64,000 nucleotides of DNA from CAVWSM01 sp963757805 (GCA_963757805.1 CAVWSM010000020.1:1-64000); one strand, 5' to 3'; counted from the stretch's first letter, positions 34,400 to 45,037 are shown. Notes: generated by a model not told the origin, from the sequence alone. Made by a program: numbers and translations.

Positions 34400-37300
34400 T
34401 CAGCCCCGCGGGATCGAACGGATCAGCGCCAGCAGGCCCTGCTCGTCGAGGAGGTCGGCCGGACGGATGGTCCGTCCCTCCCGTACGTGGTGGAAGGCTG
34501 CCGTGACCAGCTCGACCGGTAGCCCGCGCAGGCGAGACCACGCCAGCCGGTAGGCCGCGAGCTGCACGGCCTTGGCGGCCAGGTCGGCCGCCGAGGTGGG
34601 CGGGGCGCCCGTCTTCCAGTCGACCACGTCGAGCCCGTCCTCGTGCTCGAACACCGCGTCAGCTCGGCCGCGCAACAACACGCCCTCGAGCTGCAGCTCG
34701 AACGGCGCCTCCACCTCGACCGGGGTGCGGTGCGCCCACTCGGAGGCGAGGAACGCCTGCTGCAACGTCGTCAGGTCGGCGGCGGTCAGTGCGCCCTCGT
34801 CGGCCGAGCCGGGGAGCTCGCTGTCGTCGAGCAGCCTGGGCGCATGCCAGCGGCTTTCCAGCCAGGCGTGGAACGCGGTGCCCCGCCGCGCGAGCGGATT
34901 GGGCGCGGCCGGCACGGGACGGCGGATGGACCGAGCCAGCGCTGTCGGGTCTTTGCCGAGGAGCACGAGCTGCGACACGGACAGATGAGACGGCAGTGGA
35001 ACGACGACCTCGGGGTTGTGCTGCGTCTTGCGGGCGCGGTGCTCAGTCAGCAGGACGTGGACGTCGTTGCGCCAGCGGTCGCTGCCTCGAAGGGAGAGCG
35101 AGTCATGGGCAGGCGCGGCGGCAGCGCGTACGAGGTCGGCCCCGGCGCTCACGTCGGCGCGGCGGCGGCTCAGGGGGTCGATCGGCCACTGCGCACGTGC
35201 GGGCTCCGCGATGACGGGGTTGCTGGCGCCATCGGCGGGCTCGTCCGCCCAGGACGCCATTTCCCCGATGCCCGCCGCGCAGGCAGCACGCAGCTCGAGC
35301 AGAAATGGCGATGGCCTGACGGGCCGGATGCCGGTGCCCCAGCGATAGCCCGAGCAGACCAGCAACCGCTCTGCCCGGGTGACTGCAACGTAGGCGAGGC
35401 GACGTTCCTCCACCCGGCCGAGCTCGCCGCACTCCCGCGTGAACTCTGTGACGAGCTCGTTGACGGCCTTCTGGTCGGCGGCCCCGGCCACCGACAGAGC
35501 CGGAAGGCCCGCCCGGTCGCCACGCAATGGGAACGGCAACGCGCCCATGGCACCGAGCCATGCCTTGTCGGTCTCGCCGCCGGACGGAAACGTGCGCTCG
35601 ACAAGGCCGGGCACGAACACGACCTGCCACTCCAGCCCTTTGGCGCCGTGCACGGTGAGCACCTGCACCCGGTCACCGGACACCTCGACCTGGCCGGGTG
35701 CGAGGCCGCGCTCCTCCTGCTCGGCCGCATCGAGGTAGGCGAGGAAAGCCGGCAACGTCGCGTCGTCACCGCCGCGCGCAAAATCGGCGGCCACGTCGAG
35801 GAACGCGTCGATGTTGGCGCGGGCGGTGCCCATCTCGCCGAGCTCGCTGGCGAGCTCGATGTCGAGGCGCAGCGTGTACACAACATCGGCGACGAGGTCG
35901 GGGAGCGGCTGGTTGGCGCGTGCCCGCAGGCCGCGCAGCTCAGCCGCTAGCCGAGTGAGTCGTCCTCGCCCGGCGTCGGAGAACCAGCCGGACGGTGGCA
36001 GCGCATCGACCGCTTCGACGATGGATCGCTCGTCGACCTCGTCGGGCTCGATCTCGATGGTGTCGTCGGCCGCGTCAGCATTCGACGCAATGACACCCAG
36101 CGTCGAACCTATCGACGCGGCGTTGCGTTGTGTCGAATGGGCGCCGTCGCGCAGCCGGGCCAGTCGGCGCGCCCACCTGCCGAGCGCATCGAGGTCGCGC
36201 GGCCCGATGCGCCACCGCGCCCCGGTCAGCACTCGCATCAGCGCGTCGCCACGAGTGGGATCGGCCAAGACCTGCAGCGTGGCCCGCAGGTCGGCCACCT
36301 CGGCGGTCGTCAGCAATCCCCCGACGCCGACAACCTCGACCGGCAGGCCGACGCCGTGCAGGGCATCGACGATGCGCGCGATCTGCATGCGCTTGCGGAC
36401 CAGCACGGCGATCGTGGGGCGCTCAGCGGCGCGGTCCCACTCCGCCCGTGCCCGACGGGCGATGTCCGCCGCCTCGTCGTCGATGGTCTCGTGCAGTGCC
36501 ACCACGACCGGGTCGGCGGGGTTGCCGTGCCAGGCACGCAGCGCGGGCACCTCACCCCGCAGCTCGTCAGACACGACGTTGGCTGCGCGCAGGATGTGCG
36601 GTCCGTTGCGAAAGCTCACGGTCAGGCTGCGCTGCCGAGCCGGCCGACCGTCGATGGTCGGGAAGTGCCCAGCGAAGGCGCTGGTGGTGCGCGCACTCGC
36701 CCCGCGCCAGCCGTAGATCGACTGGCAGGGGTCGCCGACCGCGGTCACCGGATGGCCGCCGCCGAACAGCCCGCGAAGCATGACAAGCTGCGCGTGGCTG
36801 GTGTCTTGATATTCGTCGAGGAGCACTACGCGGAACCGATCGCGCTCGCTGGCGCCGATCTCCGGGAACGAGTCCGCCAGTCGGGCCGCAAGTGCCGCCT
36901 GGTCGCCGAAGTCGAGCACCACGCGGCGCCGCTTCTCGGCCCGGAACCGCTCCACCAGAGGCAGCAGCTGCAGCCGCGCAGCGCTGCGCGTTGAGTGCAG
37001 CCTTGACCCCTGCGTATGGCCCCTGCACGCGCGGCGCGTCAGGCACCGCGAGCACGCTGCCGATGAACTGCTCGGTGAACGCGGTCAGTGCAGCCGGCTC
37101 CACGAGATGCCCAGTCATCTCATCGTGCAGATCCATCACGGCGTGCACGACCGTGGACAACGCCTTGTCGACATGCATCATGTCGCCGCCATACGACTCT
37201 GCAACCCGGGTCGCGATCTGCCAGGCGACGGCATCGGTGATGAGCGTGCGGCCGGGTTCCTCCCCCAGTCGCAGCGAATGCTCGGAGACGATGCGCCCTG

Positions 37301-37685
37301 CATAGGCGTCGTAGGTGGACACGGTCACGTCGCCGGCGAGCAGCAGCTCCTCGTCGACGAGGCCGACCTGCCGCAGCTGCCGCAGCCGACGCCGGATGCG
37401 CTCACCAAGCTCGTGCGCCGCCTTGCGCGTGAACGTCAGGCCGAGCACCTGCTCGGGTCGTACGAACCCGTTGGCGACCAGCCACACGACTCGAGCCGAC
37501 ATCGTCTCGGTCTTGCCGGAGCCGGCTCCGGCAACCACGACGCACGGCGCGTCCCACGCAGCCTCGATGACGGCAGCCTGCTCATCCGTCGGGGGGCGAC
37601 CTGGGGTGACGGCGGCGGCGATGGCACGGGCCGAGAACCGCGGCGCAGCGCCGGGCGCCGCGACCGCCGAGGCAGCCACCGTCAC
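34400..37685 (-). CDS. adnB: AdnB-like UvrD helicase-nuclease subunit, one frameshift
   Basis: Second subunit of the AdnAB double-strand-break resection motor-nuclease. Walker A is CVVVAGAGSGKTETMSARVV, motif Ia LGLTFTRKAAHELGERI, motif II VVLLDEYQDTSHAQLVMLRG, then AVGDPCQSIYGWRGA and LTVHGAKGLEWQVVFVPGLV. The RecB-type nuclease domain is C-terminal (LDVVDWKTGAPPTSAADLAA, then QLAAYRLAWSRL). A single-base indel near 36,985 joins frames LKAALNAQR and ARLQLLPLVERF. I chose GTG 37,685, whose GTGA overlaps the adnA stop; a GTG at 37,721 is possible. Order adnA-adnB on one strand matches mycobacteria. Confidence 0.85.
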
Positions 37686-40600
37686 TGCGACACCTGCCGA
37701 CCCTCGGGGTGCACCGGACACGACGACCGCACCGGGCAGAACCCGCAGTAGGAGTTGTCGATCGCCCGGAAAGTCGCAGCCGACATGCCGTCTGCCGTCT
37801 CAACGACCAGACGCCGCGCCCAGTCGGGGTCGTCGTCGGCGGACAGCGGCGCCTGCCACTGGGTGCTCGCGTTGGCGCCATTGCCGAGCTGATGGAGCGC
37901 GGCGCCGCCCGACGACCGCATACCATCGACGAGATCGTCGAACGCGCCCGCTTCGACAGCCGCTTGGTAGGCCCCGAGCTGCGGGTGCCGGGCGAGCTCC
38001 CCCTCGGGCGGCTTGCGCGTGCCGGTCTTGAAGTCGACCACCAGCGGCCGGCCGCCCTCGTCGACCTCCAGCCTGTCGACCCGACCGGTGAGCACAGCCC
38101 GACCGAGCCGCACCTCGAACTCCTGCTCAGCCGCCACGAATCTCCCCTGCCGTGCGGCGAGGTAGGCCGCGAGTCGCCGAACCATCTCGCGAGCTCGCGC
38201 CCGCTGCTTGTCGCCCCACCAGCCGACTGGCACGTCGACGGTGCGCCAGCGTTCCTCGAAGAGCGCAAGCAGGTCAGCCGCATCAAGGCCTCGAGTGGCC
38301 GCCTCCGCGGCCAGCTCGTGGACCAGACTTCCGATGCCTTGGCTGGATGAGTCGCCCTTGGTGCCGCCGCTCGCCTCGAGCAGCCACTTGAGGCCACATC
38401 GCGCAAGCGCCTCGACCTTGGACGGCGAGACGCGTACGTCGTCGTCATCGGCACGCACGGGACTCACGTCGGAGAGGTCTAGCAGTCCGTACCACTCCGA
38501 TGGGTCGGCGCCGCGCACACCTTCAGCGGCGAGCGCGGCAAGGTGGCGCGCCGACTGCGTGCGGACTTCATCGGTGTAGGGCGCACCTGTCAACGGATCG
38601 ATCGCCTCGGGCACGGCACACACGACGGCGCGCAGCTCGGCGACCAACGAGCGCAGATCGAGCCCCCTGGGCACGCGAGTGACGGGACGCTCTTCTTCGT
38701 CGCCGGCCCACGGGACGAGCTCGTCGAGGAAACGTGACGGATGTGAGTCTTCGCCGCGCACCGCGGTGACCAGCAGCCGCCGACGCGCCCGTGTGACCGC
38801 GACATAGAGGAGCCGGCGCTCCTCGGCGAGCGCCGCGCTCACCCGCTGTGCCGGCCCGTGTTCCCGCCCTGCCACGATGTCGACGAGCCGCTCCGACGCA
38901 AGGAGGCTGCCGCGCAACCGCAGGTCGGGCCAGACCCCTTCCTGGACCCCGGCGACCGCCACGACGTCCCACTCGAGACCCTTGGCCGCATGCGCGGTGA
39001 GCAAGGTGACCGAGTCGCCCTCGGGCGCGCGAGCAGCCAATGTGTCGGCCGGGATCTGCTGACCGAGCAGGTGGTCGAGGAACACGCCTGGACCGGCATT
39101 GGGCAACCGGTCGACGAACCGCCCGGCCGCGTCGAACAGTGCGAGCACCGCGTCGAGGTCGCGGTCGGCGGCCGCCCCGGCCGAGCCGCCCTCGACGGCC
39201 GTGCGGGACCATCTGTCGGCGAGCACGCTGCCCTGCCAGAGCGCCCAGAGGACGTCCTCGGCGGTGGCCCCCGGAGTGGCGACGGCAGCCCTGGCAGCGG
39301 CGAGCAGGCGCGCCACGCGGGCCGCAGGTCGCACGCTGGCCTGGTCGAGGGCGGCGAGCCCGCCCAAGTCGTCGATGGCCGCGACGAGGAGGCCGACGGA
39401 GGCGCGGCCACCGCCGGTCGCGAGCTCGTGCCGGCGCAGCTCCTGTCGCAAGCGGCGCAGCGCAAGCGGATCAGCCCCGCCGAACGGTCCGGTGACGAGC
39501 TCGGTCGCCAGCGTCTCGTCGAGAGTCGCCCGGCCGGTGGCGAGCGCAAGAAGACGAAGCAGTGGCCACACCGCGGGCTGCTCGACAACGGCGAGCTCCT
39601 CCAGCCGCACCGCCACCGGCACGCCCGCTGCCTGCAACGCCCGACGCAGCACCGGCAACGGTGCGGCCGAACGTACGAGCACCGCCATGCTTGACCAGGG
39701 CACGCCCTCGGTGAGGTGCGCTTCGCGCAACCGCTGCGCGATATAGGTCGCTTCCTGGCTCGCCGAACCCAGCAGATGCACCTCCACCTTGCCGGGGTCA
39801 ACGACCGTGGTCCTCAGGTCGCGGTGCGCGGGTGGCCCGCCGAGCCGCCGGGCCACACGCCGGGATGCGGCCAGCAGCTCGTCGCCGAACCTTCGGGCCA
39901 CACGCAGCGCAACCGTCGGCGCAGGCTCACCGCGGGCCGTGCGAAACTGCTCGGGGAACTCACGGATGCCCGCGACGTCGGCGCCGCGAAAGGCGTAGAT
40001 CGACTGGTCGGGATCGCCCACGACAACCAGGTCCCTGCCACCGCCCGCGATCAGCTGCAGCAGCTCGACCTGGGCAGGGTCACTGTCTTGGTATTCATCG
40101 ACGAACACGGCCTGCCGCGCCGCCCGCTCATCGGCAAGCAGCTGCGGATCGTCATGCAGATGCGCGACGGCAGCGCGGATCAGCTCGGCGGGGTCGTAGG
40201 CCGGCGGCTGCCGCAGGCTGGTCACGTCTGCGTACTGCCGAAGGAAACGTGCCGCGGCCACCCAGTCGGGTCGTCGCTCGCGGCGGCCAAGCAGCGCCAG
40301 CTCTTCGGGGCCAACGCCGCGCTCGACCGCGCGCAGCATCAGGTCGCGCAGCTCGGACGCGAATCCCGAGGTGAGCAGTGCGGGACGCAGCTTGGCCGGC
40401 CAAGCGCGTGCTCCGAACTCCTCGACATCTCCCGCCAGCAGCTCGCGGATCAGCAGGTCCTGCTCGGGCCCGGACAACAGCCGCGGCTCCGGCTCTTGCA
40501 GCAGCATCGCCTCGCGGCGCAGCAGGCCGTAGGCGTACGAATGAAACGTCCGCGCCAGCGGCTCGCGGGTCGTGCGGGCAAGGCGGGCGGCAACACGATC

Positions 40601-40861
40601 GCGCAGCTCGCCGGCAGCCCGACGGCTGAACGTGAGCACCAGTATGTGCTCGGGGTCGACCCCATCGCGCTCGACGCGGTCGACGACGGCCTCGACCAGC
40701 GTCGTGGTCTTGCCGGTGCCAGGCCCGGCCAGCACCAGCAGTGGGCCCCCGCGATGCGCCACCACCCGCTGCTGGTCGTCGTCGAGATCAGGAGCGTCGA
40801 CCGCCCGCGTCTCGCCCCGTACCAGCCGGAATGTCGGCCCACCCTGAGTCACGGGCGACAT
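37682..40861 (-). CDS. adnA: AdnA-like UvrD helicase with AddB/RecB-type Fe-S nuclease domain
   Basis: First subunit of AdnAB, 1059 residues. Walker A is LLVLAGPGTGKTTTLVEAVV, motif II QAVFVDEYQDSDPAQVELLQ, motif III VGDPDQSIYAFRGADVAG and motif V LTAHAAKGLEWDVVAVAGVQ. The nuclease domain carries LVVDFKTGTRKPPEGELARH with QLGAYQAAVE. One cysteine in LARCGLKWLLEA and three in YCGFCPVRSSCPVHP would hold a 4Fe-4S cluster, as in AddB and AdnA. I chose the ATG at 40,861 (SPVTQGGPTFRLVRG). It heads adnA-adnB, 25 bp after the alkyltransferase-like gene. Confidence 0.9.
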   Translation of the reverse strand: MSPVTQGGPTFRLVRGETRAVDAPDLDDDQQRVVAHRGGPLLVLAGPGTGKTTTLVEAVVDRVERDGVDPEHILVLTFSRRAAGELRDRVAARLARTTREPLARTFHSYAYGLLRREAMLLQEPEPRLLSGPEQDLLIRELLAGDVEEFGARAWPAKLRPALLTSGFASELRDLMLRAVERGVGPEELALLGRRERRPDWVAAARFLRQYADVTSLRQPPAYDPAELIRAAVAHLHDDPQLLADERAARQAVFVDEYQDSDPAQVELLQLIAGGGRDLVVVGDPDQSIYAFRGADVAGIREFPEQFRTARGEPAPTVALRVARRFGDELLAASRRVARRLGGPPAHRDLRTTVVDPGKVEVHLLGSASQEATYIAQRLREAHLTEGVPWSSMAVLVRSAAPLPVLRRALQAAGVPVAVRLEELAVVEQPAVWPLLRLLALATGRATLDETLATELVTGPFGGADPLALRRLRQELRRHELATGGGRASVGLLVAAIDDLGGLAALDQASVRPAARVARLLAAARAAVATPGATAEDVLWALWQGSVLADRWSRTAVEGGSAGAAADRDLDAVLALFDAAGRFVDRLPNAGPGVFLDHLLGQQIPADTLAARAPEGDSVTLLTAHAAKGLEWDVVAVAGVQEGVWPDLRLRGSLLASERLVDIVAGREHGPAQRVSAALAEERRLLYVAVTRARRRLLVTAVRGEDSHPSRFLDELVPWAGDEEERPVTRVPRGLDLRSLVAELRAVVCAVPEAIDPLTGAPYTDEVRTQSARHLAALAAEGVRGADPSEWYGLLDLSDVSPVRADDDDVRVSPSKVEALARCGLKWLLEASGGTKGDSSSQGIGSLVHELAAEAATRGLDAADLLALFEERWRTVDVPVGWWGDKQRARAREMVRRLAAYLAARQGRFVAAEQEFEVRLGRAVLTGRVDRLEVDEGGRPLVVDFKTGTRKPPEGELARHPQLGAYQAAVEAGAFDDLVDGMRSSGGAALHQLGNGANASTQWQAPLSADDDPDWARRLVVETADGMSAATFRAIDNSYCGFCPVRSSCPVHPEGRQVSQ

Positions 40862-40886
40862 TCCAGCAGAGCGCCCGGACACAACG

Positions 40887-41207
40887 TCATGGGAGCCAAG
40901 CCGCCTCCCGCATGTCGACGTGTACGTCCACGCCCGAGCCGACGAGCGGGCAGCCCTCCGCGACGAGCGCGCGCCGCGCCCGTACCTCGTGCCCCGGTGG
41001 CAGGCGCCCACCCGTTGTGACCACCCGCCACCACGGCACGGCACCGCCGTACGTCGCCATCACGCGCGCCACCTGGCGCGGCCCGCCGCGCTCCAGACGC
41101 GCACCGACGACCTCGGCCACAGCGCCGTACGACATCGCCCGCCCGGGCGGGATCGCCTCCACCACCGCGAGCACCGCCTCGACGTACTCCTCGTCCACGG
41201 CACCCAT
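40887..41207 (-). CDS. Alkyltransferase-like protein (ATL, MGMT fold)
   Basis: A 106-residue DNA-binding domain of the O6-alkylguanine alkyltransferase family. The helix-turn-helix region is PPGRAMSYGAVAEVVGARLE, then RQVARVMATYGG. The active-site motif PCHR of true MGMT is replaced by VPWWRVVTTGG, so it has no acceptor cysteine and should flag alkylated bases for excision repair rather than repair them. It is followed at 25 bp by adnA, suggesting a shared DNA-repair transcript. I chose ATG 41,207. Confidence 0.85.
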   Translation of the reverse strand: MGAVDEEYVEAVLAVVEAIPPGRAMSYGAVAEVVGARLERGGPRQVARVMATYGGAVPWWRVVTTGGRLPPGHEVRARRALVAEGCPLVGSGVDVHVDMREAAWLP

Positions 41208-41280
41208 GATCGTGCGCCGAGCCGACACCCGACACGCCCACACGCATAACGAGAAGGCTTGACGTGGGACGATCCGTCCC

Positions 41281-43662
41281 GTGGTGACGGAGCGTCCGAG
41301 GGAGGCGAGCGAGGTCCTCGTCGAGGAGGAACACGCCGCTCTGCACACTCGGCGGCCGCTCGACTTCGTCCGGCTCGCCATAGCTGTGCTCGCCGGCACA
41401 GCCTTGATCGCCTTGGCGAGCGTGGCCTGGACGACGTTCGACGACCTTGGGCAAGCCCTGTTCGACTTCGGCGACCAGGTGCGCGCGCTCGTCCAGGTCG
41501 TCGCCATCGTGTCCGGGTTCGTCCAGCTGCTGCTCTACCCCGCGATGCTCGTGGTGCTGCTGCAGAGGCGGTGGTTCCGACTGGCGGCCGAGCTCGTGGT
41601 CGCTGTGATCATGGCCGTGGCTCTTTCCTGGCTCGCCACCGAGCTGCTGCTCAACAGTTCAGTCGAGGGCATCGTCAACGCGTTCAAGCCGAGCGAGGAC
41701 GCGCAACGTGGCGACTCCCCCGTGCCGGGCTCGGTGGCGGCAATCGTGGCTGCGTTCACTGCGACCCCGCTGCTCATCCGTGGACTCCGAATCGCTGGCT
41801 ACCTCGCTCTGGCGGGCGGTCTCGTCACCGGTCTGCTCGACGCCGCTACGACTGTCCCGGGTGCAATCCTTGCGGTGCTGATCGGCTGGGCCTCCGGGTT
41901 GGTCGTCCGCATCGTGTCCGGCGTACGAACCTTCCGGCCGCGCGGGCCTCAGCTTGTCGAGCTGCTGCGCCGGCATGGGATCGAGCCGACGGCGCTGCGA
42001 CAGGTAGCCGGCGGCAACCCGATCCGCTACGACGTACACACCGAGGCGAGTGGACGGCTCGACCTCGTTGTGCTGGACCGGCACCGGCAGGGCACCGAGT
42101 TCCTGCTCCAGTTCTTCCGTCGATTGCGGCTGCGCGAGGAGCTCGTGCCACGTGAGGCGATCACGTTCGCAGGCAGCGTCGAGCGACGTGTGCTTCTCAC
42201 CCATGCCGCCGTGCTCGCCGGCGTACGGACACCGCACGCCGTTCTTGCAGTTGCTGCTGAGCCCGACGCGGCGGCCATCGCGTTCGAACACATCGACGGT
42301 GCGCGGCTGGACTCGCTCAAGGGTGACGACATCAGCGACGCCGCCCTCGATGACCTGTGGACCCAGATGGCCCGCCTGCGCGATGCCGGCCTCGCGCACA
42401 AGGCGCTGACGGGCCGGACGATGCTCGTCAACGGCGACCACGTGTGGCTGACTGACATGCGGCACGGCGACGTGGCTGCGACCCGATTCGCCCAGCGAGG
42501 CGATCTCGCTCAGGCACTGGTCGCGACCGCGCTCGCGGTCGGTCCAGAGCGAGCCGTCGACAGCGCCCTGCGCATTCTTGGTCCAGAAGCAGTCGGTGAC
42601 GTCGTACCCCTGCTGCAACCACTCGCCCTCCCCCGCCGCACCCGCCAAGCGCTGCGGGAGCAGCGAGCCCTGCTCGCCAAGGTGCGCGATCGGGTCGTCG
42701 AGCGCGCGGAGCCTGAGCGGCTCGAGCCCGCTCCGATCGAGCGGTTCAAACCGCAGACGCTGCTCACCGGCGCGGCTGCGCTGCTGGCGCTCTACCTCGT
42801 CACCACCCAGCTGGCCGACGTCGACATCCTCGCCGTCCTGAGCGAGGCCGACTGGCGCTGGATGCTCGTCGCCCTCGCCGCCACGGCGTTGTCGTACGTC
42901 GGTGCCACCTGGGCACTGCTGGGATTCGTCGCGGAGCCCGTGCCGTTCATCCGCGCCTTCGCCGCGCAGGTGTCCTTGGGCTTCGTCAAGCTCGTCATGC
43001 CAACGACCGTCGGAAGCGCCGCCGTCAACGTACGGCTGCTGACCAAGGCCAACGTTCCTGCTGCCGCAGCCGGTGCCGCAGTCGCCGCCTCCCAGGTGGC
43101 TGCGGTTGCGATCACCGTGCCGCTGCTGCTGGTGCTCGGCCTGCTCACGGGTCGAGCGGCCACGGCTGGGCTGACCCCGTCGCCGACCGTGCTCATCATC
43201 GTGGCGGCGACACTGCTCGCCGCGTCGGCGATCGTATTCCTCACACCGCTTCGCGCGCGGGCCCGGCAGGCGTGGGACTCGTTCGTCGAGGTGGGCCTGC
43301 CGCGGCTGCTCGACGTGCTGCAGAGCCCGGTGAAGCTGGCACAAGGAGTCGGCGGCAACCTGCTGACGACGGCCTGCCTCACGCTCGCACTCGATGCCTC
43401 CGTGCGCGCGGTGGGCGGAGACTTGTCGTTCGCCGTGCTCGCGCTGGTCTTCCTCACCGGAAACACCGTCGGCACCGCAGTGCCGACGCCGGGCGGCATC
43501 GGCGCGGTCGAGGTCGCGCTCACCACGACCCTTGTCGCCGCCGGTGCGCCGGCCTCGATCGCTGCGCCCGCGGTGCTGCTGTTCCGGCTCACGACGTTCT
43601 GGCTGCCGATCCTGCCTGGCTGGTTCTGCTGGGTGCGGCTGCAGCGCGCTGGCGCGCTCTGA
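41281..43662 (+). CDS. YbhN/LPG-synthase-type flippase with internal kinase-like domain
   Basis: A 793-residue membrane protein. Residues 30-230 hold about five to six membrane segments (IAVLAGTALIALASVAWTTF, LLLYPAMLVVLLQRR, LVVAVIMAVALSWLATELLL). Residues about 230-440 look like a degenerate aminoglycoside-phosphotransferase or kinase-like domain (IAFEHIDGARLDSLKGDDIS, AGLAHKALTGRTMLVNGDHV, then VWLTDMRHGDVA). From about 480 comes the lysylphosphatidylglycerol-synthase-type transmembrane domain (WRWMLVALAATALSYVG, VKLVMPTTVGSAAVNVRLL, GTAVPTPGGIGAVEVALTTT). The last block is the conserved family signature. Likely flips or transports lipid-linked molecules. It is divergent from the ATL gene. 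Confidence 0.8.
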   Translation: MVTERPREASEVLVEEEHAALHTRRPLDFVRLAIAVLAGTALIALASVAWTTFDDLGQALFDFGDQVRALVQVVAIVSGFVQLLLYPAMLVVLLQRRWFRLAAELVVAVIMAVALSWLATELLLNSSVEGIVNAFKPSEDAQRGDSPVPGSVAAIVAAFTATPLLIRGLRIAGYLALAGGLVTGLLDAATTVPGAILAVLIGWASGLVVRIVSGVRTFRPRGPQLVELLRRHGIEPTALRQVAGGNPIRYDVHTEASGRLDLVVLDRHRQGTEFLLQFFRRLRLREELVPREAITFAGSVERRVLLTHAAVLAGVRTPHAVLAVAAEPDAAAIAFEHIDGARLDSLKGDDISDAALDDLWTQMARLRDAGLAHKALTGRTMLVNGDHVWLTDMRHGDVAATRFAQRGDLAQALVATALAVGPERAVDSALRILGPEAVGDVVPLLQPLALPRRTRQALREQRALLAKVRDRVVERAEPERLEPAPIERFKPQTLLTGAAALLALYLVTTQLADVDILAVLSEADWRWMLVALAATALSYVGATWALLGFVAEPVPFIRAFAAQVSLGFVKLVMPTTVGSAAVNVRLLTKANVPAAAAGAAVAASQVAAVAITVPLLLVLGLLTGRAATAGLTPSPTVLIIVAATLLAASAIVFLTPLRARARQAWDSFVEVGLPRLLDVLQSPVKLAQGVGGNLLTTACLTLALDASVRAVGGDLSFAVLALVFLTGNTVGTAVPTPGGIGAVEVALTTTLVAAGAPASIAAPAVLLFRLTTFWLPILPGWFCWVRLQRAGAL

Positions 43663-43741
43663 GCTCTGTTGTTGCCGCTGTTGGGGCCAGCGGGAGAGTC
43701 GCGGCTGAAGTGAGCCGGTCGATTGGGTTCCGCGCGACGGC

Positions 43742-44944
43742 TCAGTACGAGGGCTGGCTCGGGTCGATCTGGTTGACCCACGCGACGACGCCGCCACCGA
43801 CGTGCACGGCATCGGCGTAGCCCGCGCCCTTGACGATCGCGAGCGCCTCCGCGGAGCGCGCACCCGACTTGCAGTGCAGCACGATCTGCTTGTCGGACGG
43901 CAGCCGCTCCAAAGCCTCACCAGTCAGGAACTCGCCCTTGGGGATCAGGACCGCGCCCGGGATGCGGTTGATCTCGTACTCGTTGGGCTCGCGTACGTCG
44001 ACCAGCAGGAAGTCGCGCTCGCCCCGCTCACGCGAGTCCAGCCAGTCGGCCAGAGTGCGCACCGAGATCGTCGCGTCGACCGCGGCCTCTGCCGCCTCGT
44101 CGGAGATCGTGCCGCAGAACGCGTCGTAGTCGATCAGCTCGGTGACCGTTGGGTTCTTGCCGCAGATCGCGCACTCGGGGTCCTTGCGGACCTTGATCGA
44201 GCGGTACGACATCTCGAGGGCGTCGTAGACCATCAGGCGCCCGAGCAGCGGCTCGCCCACCCCGGTCAGAAGCTTGATCGCCTCGGTCACCTGGATCGAC
44301 CCGATCGACGCGCACAGCACACCCAGCACGCCACCCTCGGCGCACGACGGGACCATGCCCGGCGGCGGCGGCTCGGGGTAGAGGCAGCGGTAGCAGGGGG
44401 CCGTGCCGTCGTATGCAGCAGGCCAGAACACCGACGCCTGTCCATCAAATCTATAGATCGAGCCCCACACGTACGGCTTGCCGAGCAGCACGGCCGCGTC
44501 GTTGACCAGATACCGGGTCGCAAAGTTGTCGGTGCCGTCGATGATCAGGTCGTACTGGCTGAAGATCTCCAGCACGTTGCTGCTGTCGAGGCGCTCGGTG
44601 TGGAGCACCACCTGCACGTACGGGTTGATCTCGGCCACCGACTCCTTGGCCGACTGCGCCTTCGACTTTCCGACGTCGCTCTGCCCGTGGATGATCTGCC
44701 GCTGCAGGTTGGACTCGTCGACCGTGTCGAAGTCGACAATGCCGAGCGTGCCGACACCCGCGGCGGCGAGATACATCAGCGCCGGCGAGCCAAGGCCGCC
44801 GGCACCGATCACCAGGACGCGAGCGTTCTTCAGCCGCTTCTGCCCTGCCATGCCGACGTCGGGAATGATCAAGTGCCGGGAGTAGCGGCGCACCTCGTCG
44901 ACGGACAGCTCGGCGGCCGGCTCGACCAGCGGTGGCAAGGACAA
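43742..44944 (-). CDS. moeZ: MoeZ-type adenylyltransferase/sulfurtransferase (MoeB + rhodanese)
   Basis: Activates sulfur-carrier proteins (MoaD, CysO) by adenylation and then sulfurates them. The 400-residue protein has an E1-like domain, RVLVIGAGGLGSPALMYLAA, with DESNLQRQIIHG and IDGTDNFATRYLVNDAAV. Zinc CxxC pairs are CYRCLYP and CAICGKN. A C-terminal rhodanese domain has active site VLHCKSGARSAEAL. I chose a TTG at 44,944 because AGGAG lies 7 nt before it, giving SLPPLVEPAAELS as in homologues; a GTG at 44,959 lacks a good site. Homologue: Rv3206c. Confidence 0.9.
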   Translation of the reverse strand: MSLPPLVEPAAELSVDEVRRYSRHLIIPDVGMAGQKRLKNARVLVIGAGGLGSPALMYLAAAGVGTLGIVDFDTVDESNLQRQIIHGQSDVGKSKAQSAKESVAEINPYVQVVLHTERLDSSNVLEIFSQYDLIIDGTDNFATRYLVNDAAVLLGKPYVWGSIYRFDGQASVFWPAAYDGTAPCYRCLYPEPPPPGMVPSCAEGGVLGVLCASIGSIQVTEAIKLLTGVGEPLLGRLMVYDALEMSYRSIKVRKDPECAICGKNPTVTELIDYDAFCGTISDEAAEAAVDATISVRTLADWLDSRERGERDFLLVDVREPNEYEINRIPGAVLIPKGEFLTGEALERLPSDKQIVLHCKSGARSAEALAIVKGAGYADAVHVGGGVVAWVNQIDPSQPSY

Positions 44945-45037
44945 CGAAGAACTCCTCACACGTTCGTGTGCAAAAAGAATTGGCTTCACGTCAACAGTCG
45001 CATGCGGCGTCCGATTCCTCCCTGGACGGTCCGCAAT

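Noticed and set aside
41659..43920. A 753-codon open frame antisense to the flippase gene
   Set aside because: It is Arg/Gln/His-rich with no domain, and matches the complement of a strongly biased GC-rich gene. The flippase frame explains the region.
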